Positions 1 through 5,414 of a stretch of 7,378 nucleotides of DNA are shown one piece after another. Under the pieces are notes generated by a model that worked only from the letters and a program-made list of their open reading frames with translations, was not told the origin of the DNA and made no database searches. The position numbers and the translations under genes are program-made. Each line of letters begins with the position of its first letter. The first letter of the stretch is position 1. Origin of the DNA: Acidimicrobiaceae bacterium (GTDB lineage: Bacteria; Actinomycetota; Acidimicrobiia; Acidimicrobiales; Palsa-688); contig WQVT01000113.1 of NCBI GenBank assembly GCA_009785715.1, positions 1 to 7,378 of the forward strand, given 5' to 3'.

Positions 1-72
1 CTCGAACCAGGGGCCGGGGTTGCAGGTGACGATGACGGCGACGACTGGCGGGGCGGTTGGCGACGATTCCAT
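1..72 (-). CDS. Family 2 glycosyltransferase, N-terminal fragment (runs off the left edge)
   Basis: Reading the minus strand from an ATG at 72-70 gives 24 residues to the window edge, including VVAVIVTCNPGPWFE. A hydrophobic beta strand followed by VTCNPGPW is how actinobacterial GT2 (GT-A fold) glycosyltransferases begin: the first Rossmann-like strand that binds the nucleotide-sugar donor. The catalytic DXD and later motifs lie outside the window, so the donor sugar and acceptor cannot be named. No good Shine-Dalgarno sequence precedes this ATG. An in-frame GTG at 111-109 follows a stop at 114-112, has a weak AGAAG at 119-115, and would add 13 residues. The gene diverges from the hypothetical protein at 279 and shares its upstream spacer. 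Identification rests on a short stretch and on recall of the family, so GT2 is likely but not proven. Confidence 0.68.
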   Translation of the reverse strand, partial: MESSPTAPPVVAVIVTCNPGPWFE

Positions 73-278
73 CCGGGGGGCCGAGCGTAGTGGGCCGCCG
101 CCGCGAAACACCTACTTCTGGAGACGCCGGGGGTCGGTTGACGCACGGATAGTGCTTGCAACAGTTATATGCTTGCCTTACAGCAGCAAGCACCCGGAGA
201 CCCGGTACCGTCCACTTCGCAGCTGAAGTTCGCGGCCCGGCCCGACGCCGGATGCGGCCGAGCCGAACGGAGGACACC
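73..278. promoter_or_regulatory. Divergent intergenic region with repeated TGCTTGC motif
   Basis: This spacer separates the minus-strand GT2 start from the plus-strand hypothetical protein and must hold both promoters. TGCTTGC occurs at 153-159 and 170-176 (17 bp apart), and its reverse complement GCAAGCA occurs at 186-192. The outer copy forms an 8-bp inverted repeat, 152-159 with 186-193. The only AT-rich pocket, 165-170, sits between the copies. Possible -10 elements are TATGCT at 168-173 on the plus strand and TATAAC on the minus strand (169-164). Neither has a well-spaced -35, although TTGACG occurs at 138-143. The promoter calls are guesses; the repeats are directly visible. Confidence 0.35.
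269..273 (+). promoter_or_regulatory. Ribosome binding site deciding the start at 279
   Basis: GGAGG with a 5-base spacer to the ATG at 279. It argues against the in-frame upstream ATG at 156, which has no comparable site and would add a low-complexity arginine/proline-rich leader. Confidence 0.8.
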
Positions 279-905
279 ATGTCGGACAACCCCATCAAGG
301 ACTTCGAGGACTTCGCTCGGGACGCCGTGTACGCCGCGGTGGGGCTCGGGGTGATCGGCTTCCAGAAGGCGCAGGTCCGCCGCCGGGAGATCGCCGACGC
401 CCTGGCGGAACGGGGGGTCGACGTCGGGGAGCAGGTCCGGGCGGCCGGCGGGACGCTGCGTCCGCCCCTCGAGGGTCTCCGCCCGCAGATCGATGCCCTA
501 CGCCCGCAGATCGATGCCCTTCGCCCGAAGATCGACGCCCTCCGCCCCCAGGCCGAGGCGATCGGGGTCCAGCTGCTCGCCGCCGCCGTCGCCCTCCGGC
601 CCCAGTTCGAGTCGCTGGGGGCAGGCGTCGCCGATCTTCTGAAGTCGGTGGACGAGCACGCGGGGCCGATGCGACGCGAGGTCGACTCCCGGGTCTCCGG
701 GCTCGAGGAGCATCTCCCGCCCGGTGCTCGCGCCGGCTTCGCCCAGTTGCGCGCCAGGGCCTCCGGGCCGGAGGAGACGCTGCACTGGCTGATGGGGCTG
801 CTGGCGCCTTCCGGAGCCACCGACGACTCGGGAGTCACCGAGGACTCGGCGGCCACCGAGGGGGAAGAGGACGAGGGGGACGACGGGCCCCCGGTGATGG
901 CGTAG
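279..905 (+). CDS. Hypothetical protein with LRPQIDA heptad repeats and acidic tail
   Basis: A 208-residue protein that I cannot assign to a named family. Residues 13-28 are mostly non-polar (AVYAAVGLGVIGF) and are followed at once by a basic patch, KAQVRRR (30-36), which suggests a membrane- or lipid-surface-associated helix rather than a cleaved signal peptide. Residues 60-94 are five heptads of the form L-R-P-x-x-x-x; three are nearly identical (LRPQIDA, LRPQIDA, LRPKIDA), and a further LRPQFES lies at 106-112. Spaced leucines with regular prolines suggest kinked amphipathic helices, as in phasins or apolipoprotein-like proteins; that comparison is only structural. Residues 180-208 carry 11 acidic and no basic residues and are probably disordered. 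The start is fixed by GGAGG at 269-273. The gene ends 3 bp before the convergent reductase gene, with no visible terminator between them. Confidence 0.8.
   Translation: MSDNPIKDFEDFARDAVYAAVGLGVIGFQKAQVRRREIADALAERGVDVGEQVRAAGGTLRPPLEGLRPQIDALRPQIDALRPKIDALRPQAEAIGVQLLAAAVALRPQFESLGAGVADLLKSVDEHAGPMRREVDSRVSGLEEHLPPGARAGFAQLRARASGPEETLHWLMGLLAPSGATDDSGVTEDSAATEGEEDEGDDGPPVMA
480..563 (+). repeat. 21-bp tandem repeat, four units, coding for heptads
   Basis: Units are 480-500, 501-521, 522-542 and a degraded 543-563. The first two differ only at the last base, the third differs at a few positions, and the fourth keeps only its first half. Each unit encodes one heptad starting R-P and ending in L. 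Near-identity of the first two units at third codon positions points to recent duplication or slippage. Confidence 0.9.
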
Positions 906-908
906 CGC

Positions 909-1817
909 TCAGCGCGGCGAGGCGCGCTCGCCGGCGGTGAAGCCGTCGAGCACATCCTGCAGGGTCCGGTCGAGCTCGATCGTGGGGGTCCACCCGGTGG
1001 TCTCCCGCAACCGTGACGGGTCGCCCCGCAGGTCCGGCACGTCGACCGGGCGCATGCGGGACGGGTCGACGACGAGCGGCAGGTCGACGCCGGCGAGGGC
1101 CAGGAGCCGCCGCGCCACGTCCTCGATGAGGACGGACTCGCCGCGGCACACGTTGTAGACCTCGCCCGGCCGCCCATCGGTGAGCAACCGTCGGTACGCG
1201 CGCACCACGTCCCGCACGTCCGTGAGATCGCGTCGGGCAGCCAGGTTGCCGACCGACAGGTGATCGGCGCCCGAGCGTGCCGCCTCCGCCACCTGCCGGG
1301 CGAGGGCCGGGACGACGTAGTCGGGAACCTGCCCCGGTCCGGTGTGGTTGAACGGACGGACGCGGACCACCTCGAGCCCCGAGCCGAGCCAGGCCTGGAG
1401 CCCGAGCAGCTCGGCCGAGGCCTTGCTGGCGGCGTAGGGGCTGGCCGGACGGAACGGGTGCTCCTCACGGATCGGCAACTCGTCGGCGGCGACCCGCCCG
1501 TACACCTCCGCGGAGCTGACCAGGAGGACACGCGGCGGCCGGGCGAGGGCCCCGGCGGCGTCGAGCAGGTTGAGGGCGCCGACGGTGTTGACCTCGAAGG
1601 TGGCCCGGGCCTCTGCCCAGGAGCGCCCGACGCTGGCCTGCGCCGCGAGGTGACAGACGGCATCCGGGGCGATCTTCTCGACGGCGGCGGACAGCGCCGC
1701 GGGATCGGTCACGTCCACCTCGGTGTCGAGCCCGACGACCTCGTCCCCGGCGTCGGCCAGGTGCCGCAGCAGCCACGTGCCGACGAATCCGCGGCTGCCC
1801 GTCACGAGTACTCGCAC
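909..1817 (-). CDS. rmd: NAD(P)-dependent sugar-nucleotide reductase, likely GDP-4-dehydro-6-deoxy-D-mannose reductase
   Basis: A 302-residue extended short-chain dehydrogenase. Visible motifs: TGSRGFVG (6-13), the nucleotide-binding glycine loop; SSAEVYG (101-107); the catalytic YxxxK at Y128/K132; RPFNHTGPGQ (154-163); NLAARRDLTDVRD (191-203); and RPVDVPDLRGD (256-266). The last three are typical of RMD, which reduces the 4-keto group of GDP-4-dehydro-6-deoxy-D-mannose to give GDP-D-rhamnose; related enzymes give GDP-6-deoxytalose or GDP-fucose precursors. The partner dehydratase (gmd) is not in the window. I chose the GTG at 1817 because the family normally begins directly at the first strand (MRVLVTG). 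An upstream in-frame GTG at 1868, with a G-rich site at 1880-1875, would add 17 residues. It lies downstream of the GT4 gene ending at 1872 and is probably co-transcribed with it. The exact product sugar is inferred. Confidence 0.82.
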   Translation of the reverse strand: MRVLVTGSRGFVGTWLLRHLADAGDEVVGLDTEVDVTDPAALSAAVEKIAPDAVCHLAAQASVGRSWAEARATFEVNTVGALNLLDAAGALARPPRVLLVSSAEVYGRVAADELPIREEHPFRPASPYAASKASAELLGLQAWLGSGLEVVRVRPFNHTGPGQVPDYVVPALARQVAEAARSGADHLSVGNLAARRDLTDVRDVVRAYRRLLTDGRPGEVYNVCRGESVLIEDVARRLLALAGVDLPLVVDPSRMRPVDVPDLRGDPSRLRETTGWTPTIELDRTLQDVLDGFTAGERASPR

Positions 1818-1871
1818 CGCTCCGACCGTACCGCCCCGGGCCGCGGCCACGGACGGACGGCCGCCCACCGC

Positions 1872-3008
1872 CTATCCCCCGCCGAGGACCTCCTCGTAGA
1901 CCGCCCGCGTCCCGCGGATGCTGCGCTCCACCGACCACTCCGCCGCGTGCGCCCGGCCCGCCTCCCCGAACCGCCGTGCGGCGATCGGGTCCGCCAACAG
2001 CCCGCCGATCGCATCAGCCCACGCCTTCACCTCGCCCACCGTGACGCGCACCGCGGCGTCGCCCGCGACCTCCCGCAACACCGCCAGGTCCGAACAGACC
2101 ACCGGTGTGCCCTGGGTCATCGCCTCGAGGACCGGGAAACCGAACCCTTCGTGGCGGCTCGGGAAGGCGAACACCGCCGCTCCCGCGTACAACGCCCACA
2201 GCTCGTCATCGGGGACGGGCCCGAGCCGCACCAGGTCCGACCCGAGCTCGTCGGTGTCGGCGGGCGCCAGGACCCCTTTGCCCAACCATCCCTCGTAACC
2301 GGTCAGGACGAGCCTGGCCCGCACTCCCCGTCGATGGAGCATGGCCATCGCGGCGACCAGGGTGTCGACCCCCTTGCGCGGCTCGATGCTCCCCACCCAG
2401 AGGACGTAGGGGCTGTCCGCCAGGCCGTTGGCGCGGACCACCGCATCCCGACGCTCGGCGGGGACCGCCACCTGCTCGACCCCGTTCGGAACCACCCGGA
2501 TCCGTTCGGGCCGGATTGCTGTGTGGTCGGCGATCTCCTGCGCCGCCGCCTGGCTCACGGTCACGATCAGGTCCGCCCGGCTGGAGGCCGCCGCCAGCCC
2601 GGCCCGGTGGAACCGCAGGCCCCGGCGCGTGAACGCCTCGGGGAACAGGTCGGGGGCGGCGTCGTGGACCGTCACCACGAGCGGCGCCTTCCCGCGGGGG
2701 GGCACGGCGACCGAGGGGGCGTGGACCACGTCGAAGGGGGTTCCGAGCAGGAGCGGTGGAGCGCCGAGATGGTGCCAGGCGTCGTAGAGGAGGGGTCTGG
2801 GCAAAGGGAGCACGTGCGCCCGGAGCCCCGCGAGGCCGAACCGGCCCAGGGCGGCGTTGACATTCGCCGGGCGGTGGCGGGCGACGAAGCCGATCACCTC
2901 GTCGTCGGGGAAGACCTGGGGCAGTACCATCGCCAGCCTTGCCGTGTACCGCCCCACGCCGCCAGGAGAGCGATACAGGAGCTGCTCGAGGTTGACGGCC
3001 ACTCGCAC
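1872..3008 (-). CDS. GT4 glycosyltransferase, mannosyltransferase-B-like
   Basis: A 378-residue retaining GT-B glycosyltransferase of family GT4, probably cytoplasmic or membrane-peripheral, adding a sugar to a growing glycan. The N-terminal acceptor domain starts at the first residues (VRVAVNLEQ) with the glycine loop SPGGVGRYT. The donor domain carries GSIEPRKG (206-213), whose basic residues contact the nucleotide diphosphate, and the E-x7-E motif in HEGFGFPVLEAM (E287 and E295). Spacing and wording resemble the MtfB/WbpX-like branch, often mannosyl or D-rhamnosyl transferases; this fits the reductase gene that follows after 54 bp on the same strand, but the donor is inferred. The GTG at 3008 has AGAGG at 3022-3018, spacer 9. 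A second GTG two codons later is possible. Its 5' end overlaps the divergent GT4 gene by 17 bp. Confidence 0.9.
   Translation of the reverse strand: MRVAVNLEQLLYRSPGGVGRYTARLAMVLPQVFPDDEVIGFVARHRPANVNAALGRFGLAGLRAHVLPLPRPLLYDAWHHLGAPPLLLGTPFDVVHAPSVAVPPRGKAPLVVTVHDAAPDLFPEAFTRRGLRFHRAGLAAASSRADLIVTVSQAAAQEIADHTAIRPERIRVVPNGVEQVAVPAERRDAVVRANGLADSPYVLWVGSIEPRKGVDTLVAAMAMLHRRGVRARLVLTGYEGWLGKGVLAPADTDELGSDLVRLGPVPDDELWALYAGAAVFAFPSRHEGFGFPVLEAMTQGTPVVCSDLAVLREVAGDAAVRVTVGEVKAWADAIGGLLADPIAARRFGEAGRAHAAEWSVERSIRGTRAVYEEVLGGG
2977..2981 (+). promoter_or_regulatory. Ribosome binding site supporting a TTG start at 2992
   Basis: AGGAG with a 10-base spacer to TTG at 2992-2994. It lies inside the coding sequence of the opposite-strand GT4 gene. 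It is the only convincing site near the first beta strand of the plus-strand enzyme, and no ATG or GTG lies between it and that strand. Confidence 0.65.
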
Positions 3009-4161
3009 CAGGCGAATCCTCTCGATCCAGAACGTGACGGACGGTGGGGGCTCGGAGCGGGCCCTGATCCGAATGATCCGCCAGCTCCGGGCCGAGGGGT
3101 GGGAATGCCACGTGGCAGTCGGCAGCCAACCCCGGCTGGCGGGCGAGTATGCCGCTGCCGGCGCGCTGGTGCACATCGTGCCCATGAAGCGGATCACCAC
3201 CTCGGGCCGCTTCGGTCGCTGGCCCCGCTATCTGGCGGCCTGGCCGGTGTCGGTGGCCCGCCTGGTACGCCTGGGCCGGCGGCTGGACGTCGACGTGGTC
3301 CACACCAACTCCCTGCACGCCTGGTACGGCTGGGCGGCGGCCGCCGCGCTGCGCCGGCCGCACGTCTGGCACGCCCGGGAGATCGTGGTCCAGTCGGCGC
3401 TCGCCCTGCGCGTGGAGCGCTTCCTGACCCGCCACTTCGCCGACCGCGTGGTGGCCGTCTCGGAGGCGGTCGCCGAACAGTTCGCCGGTGAGCCCGTCAC
3501 GGTCATCTTCGACGAGCCCGACCCGACGGAGTTCAGGCCCTCGCTCGCTGGACGGTTCCGTGGGCGGGTCGGGATCGCCGACGACGCCCCGCTGGTCGGC
3601 TCGGTCGGGCGGATCGACACGTGGAAGGGCGTGGACACCCTGCTGAAGGCCGTTCCCGTCATCCGTTCCGGCCGGCCGGAGGTCGAGGTGCTGGTCGCCG
3701 GCCCGCCCGTCATCGGCAAGGAGGCGTACGCCCGGGGGCTGGCGGATCAGGCGGAGACGCTCGGGGTCCACTGGCTCGGGCCGCGGGACGACGTGGCCGA
3801 GCTGATGGCCGACCTCGACGTGTACGTGATGGCCTCCACCGAGCCCGAGCCCTTCGGCCTCGGCCTCGTCGAGGCGCTCGCCTCCGGCACCCCTGCCGTT
3901 GCGACCGACGCCGGCGGGCCGATCGAGATTCTGTCGCCGGTGCCCGAGGAGTCGGCACGGCTCGTGCCGATCGGCGACGCCTGGGACCTCGCCGAGGCGG
4001 TCCTTGCCCTCCTTCCCGACTCCACCTCCTCCGGGACCCGGGCTTTGCGCCCGCCGCTCCGGCGGGCCGAGCCGGGGCGCTTCGGGGAACTGTTCGCGTC
4101 GGTGCTGGCGGCGAGCGAGGGGAGCGAGGGGAGCGAGGGGCGCCGGCGGGGCCGCTTGTGA
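2992..4161 (+). CDS. GT4 glycosyltransferase
   Basis: A 389-residue retaining GT-B enzyme of family GT4. The N-terminal domain opens with RILSIQNVTDGGGSERAL, a first beta strand plus glycine-rich loop. HVWHAREI and VVAVSEAVAEQF are typical of the first domain and its end. The donor domain has SVGRIDTWKGVDTLL and the E-x7-E motif EPFGLGLVE (E286 and E294), followed by an ASGTPAVATDAGGPIE segment common in this family. It differs clearly from the two other GT4 enzymes here, which share an EPRK/EGFGFP pattern, so it probably makes a different linkage; substrate unknown. The TTG at 2992 is chosen from AGGAG at 2977-2981; an in-frame GTG at 2944 without such a site would add 16 residues. The C-terminus ends in three SEG repeats and a basic RRRGRL tail. 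Any promoter must lie inside the opposite-strand GT4 gene. Confidence 0.88.
   Translation: MTATRTRRILSIQNVTDGGGSERALIRMIRQLRAEGWECHVAVGSQPRLAGEYAAAGALVHIVPMKRITTSGRFGRWPRYLAAWPVSVARLVRLGRRLDVDVVHTNSLHAWYGWAAAAALRRPHVWHAREIVVQSALALRVERFLTRHFADRVVAVSEAVAEQFAGEPVTVIFDEPDPTEFRPSLAGRFRGRVGIADDAPLVGSVGRIDTWKGVDTLLKAVPVIRSGRPEVEVLVAGPPVIGKEAYARGLADQAETLGVHWLGPRDDVAELMADLDVYVMASTEPEPFGLGLVEALASGTPAVATDAGGPIEILSPVPEESARLVPIGDAWDLAEAVLALLPDSTSSGTRALRPPLRRAEPGRFGELFASVLAASEGSEGSEGRRRGRL
3018..3022 (-). promoter_or_regulatory. Ribosome binding site for the GT4 gene starting at 3008
   Basis: On the minus strand the sequence reads AGAGG (followed by A) and then a 9-base spacer to GTG at 3008-3006. It lies within the first codons of the plus-strand GT4 gene, so each of the two divergent genes carries the other's initiation signal. 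Confidence 0.6.
4114..4140 (+). repeat. 9-bp tandem repeat, three perfect units
   Basis: AGCGAGGGG occurs three times without change (4114-4122, 4123-4131, 4132-4140). It encodes SEG-SEG-SEG near the C-terminus of the plus-strand GT4 enzyme. Perfect identity suggests recent slippage. A unit gain or loss would keep frame and only change tail length. Confidence 0.9.
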
Positions 4162-4276
4162 GCTCTTCGCGTCCATGTGACCGATTCCGTGACATGTGAC
4201 GACGCACCTACCTGGATTGACCTGTGTGCGCTCACATGAACCGGAATCACGCACATGAACGCGAATCGCGCACAGA
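4155..4276. repeat. 122-bp mirror-symmetric ladder of six 19-bp-spaced CATGTG/CACATG half-sites
   Basis: On the left, CTTGTG (4155), CATGTG (4174) and CATGTG (4193) start 19 bp apart. On the right, CACATG (4233), CACATG (4252) and a decayed CACAGA (4271) start 19 bp apart in inverted orientation. All three pairs share one centre, between 4215 and 4216. The two inner units form an imperfect inverted repeat, 4172-4199 with 4232-4259, matching at 21 of 28 positions. The flanking 13 bases also match at 9 of 13. On the right the 19-bp units 4233-4251 and 4252-4270 match at 16 of 19. A short inner stem can form between 4203-4207 and 4226-4230. The element includes the stop codon of the plus-strand GT4 gene and ends 11 bp before the stop of the next, convergent gene. 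No T-tract is present. Confidence 0.85.
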
Positions 4277-4287
4277 CGCAGACGCCT

Positions 4288-5379
4288 TCAACCGCCGGCC
4301 AGGCGGTGGTAGAGCCCGGCGAGGCCGTCGCCGGCCCGCTTCCAGCTGAACTCGGCGACCCGGGCGGCGCCGGCGGCCACCAGCCGGTCGCGATCCGCGC
4401 CGTCGGCGAGCGCCCGCTCCAGGCCGGCGGCCAGGGCGCCGGCGTCGCCGACGGGGACGAGCACGGCGGCGTCGCCGACCACCTCCGGGACGGATCCGGC
4501 CGCAGTGGCGACGACGGGCACGCCAGCGGCCATCGCCTCGAGGGGCGGGAACCCGAACCCCTCGTACAGGGAGGGATAGGCGAAGACCGTCGCGCCGGCC
4601 ATCACGGCGGCCGGGTCTGCGAGCCAACCGAGCCGCTCGATCCGCCGGCGATGGGTTGCGGCCTCGATCGCCCGGCGTACGGCGTCCTCGCCCCACCCCG
4701 CGGGCCCGGCGATCTTCAGGACCAGGTCGGGATGTCGCGCCGCGAGGTCGTCGAAGGCCCGGACGAGGGTGGGCAGGTCCTTGCGCGGCTCCACGGTCCC
4801 GAGCGCGAGCACGTACGGCGGCTTGCCGGGGCCCGAAGCGGGCCTCGTGACGGTCTTGGCAACCCCGGGTGCGACCACCACGAGGCGCTCGGGAGCGACG
4901 CGGAAGTGCTCGGCGACCTCGTCGGCGACCGCGTGCGAGGGGACGTGGACGGTGGCGCCGCCGGCGACCGCGCGGGCGACCAACCCCGGGTAGCGGAGGG
5001 CCGCCGGCGGGCACAGCTGCGGATAGCGGACGCAGGTCAGATCCCACACGGTCACCACCCGCGCCGCCCGACGAGCCGGGGGGACCACGAAGTTCGTGCC
5101 GTGGACCACCTGTACCGGGCCGGCCCACCACTCCGCGGGTGCCGCGTCGTGCCGGGCCCAGACGCGCTGCGCGATGCCAGCCGGCAACGGCGTGCTCACC
5201 CGACCGACACCGGCCGGCAATTGGCCGGGCAGGCTCCGCCAGCCGGCGAGCGTCAGCCCGTAGGCCCGGAGGTGAAGGTCCCGCCGCCCCGACAGTTCGG
5301 TCAACCATCCGCCCACCGCCGTCCCGATCCCCGTACGCGCACCGATCAGCGGGGTGGCATCGAAGGCAACGGAGACCAC
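4288..5379 (-). CDS. GT4 glycosyltransferase, mannosyltransferase-B-like (second paralogue)
   Basis: A 363-residue GT-B enzyme of family GT4. It begins MVSVAFDATPL with the glycine-containing loop GARTGIGTAVGGW. The donor domain has PYVLALGTVEPRK (GTVEPRK at 194-200) and the E-x7-E motif in LYEGFGFPPLEAM (E273 and E281). The same words in the same order occur in the enzyme at 1872-3008 (PYVL, EPRK, TLV, EGFGFP, LEAM), so the two look like paralogues of the MtfB-like branch. They may add successive residues of the same glycan; that is inference. The GTG at 5379 is the only start codon next to the first strand. It has no clear Shine-Dalgarno sequence, and a possible TACGCT -10 (5395-5390) suggests a very short leader. 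It diverges from fbiA and converges with the plus-strand GT4 gene across the symmetric repeat. Confidence 0.9.
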   Translation of the reverse strand: MVSVAFDATPLIGARTGIGTAVGGWLTELSGRRDLHLRAYGLTLAGWRSLPGQLPAGVGRVSTPLPAGIAQRVWARHDAAPAEWWAGPVQVVHGTNFVVPPARRAARVVTVWDLTCVRYPQLCPPAALRYPGLVARAVAGGATVHVPSHAVADEVAEHFRVAPERLVVVAPGVAKTVTRPASGPGKPPYVLALGTVEPRKDLPTLVRAFDDLAARHPDLVLKIAGPAGWGEDAVRRAIEAATHRRRIERLGWLADPAAVMAGATVFAYPSLYEGFGFPPLEAMAAGVPVVATAAGSVPEVVGDAAVLVPVGDAGALAAGLERALADGADRDRLVAAGAARVAEFSWKRAGDGLAGLYHRLAGG

Positions 5380-5389
5380 GGCGCACCCG

Positions 5390-5395
5390 AGCGTA
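5390..5395 (-). promoter_or_regulatory. Possible -10 element for the GT4 gene at 5379
   Basis: On the minus strand this reads TACGCT, matching the actinobacterial TANNNT pattern, with ten bases between it and the GTG at 5379. A normally placed start site would give a leader of only a few bases, in line with the absence of a Shine-Dalgarno site. No -35 is recognisable, and the match is weak because TANNNT is common by chance. Confidence 0.3.
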
Positions 5396-5402
5396 CCGGC
5401 GT

Positions 5403-5408
5403 TAACGT
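5403..5408 (+). promoter_or_regulatory. Possible -10 element giving a leaderless fbiA transcript
   Basis: TAACGT fits TANNNT and lies six bases before the GTG at 5415, so transcription would start at or next to the first base of the start codon. No Shine-Dalgarno sequence is present between 5395 and 5414. The element lies within the 8-bp palindrome CGTTAACG (5400-5407), which could also bind a regulator. No clear -35 is seen. Confidence 0.45.
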
Positions 5409-5414
5409 GTCGCG

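Noticed and set aside
20..226. Small plus-strand open frame, 68 residues
   Set aside because: It overlaps the GT2 N-terminus read on the other strand, has no ribosome binding site, and runs through the divergent promoter region.
480..563. CRISPR-like repeat array
   Set aside because: Units are contiguous with no spacers and stay in frame, so this is a coding tandem repeat.
1260..3491. 743-residue open frame on the plus strand
   Set aside because: It is the antisense shadow of the reductase and GT4 genes in very GC-rich DNA. Its composition is rich in G, P, R, D and H, with no recognisable motifs, while the opposite strand has full GT4 and dehydrogenase motifs.
2206..4254. 682-residue open frame on the minus strand
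   Set aside because: It is antisense to the plus-strand GT4 gene and out of frame with the minus-strand GT4 gene. It is arginine/proline/glycine-rich and has no family motif.
4233..4279. CRISPR array or simple promoter operator
   Set aside because: The 19-bp units abut without unique spacers, and both flanking genes end here, so no promoter is expected. It is kept as part of the symmetric element instead.
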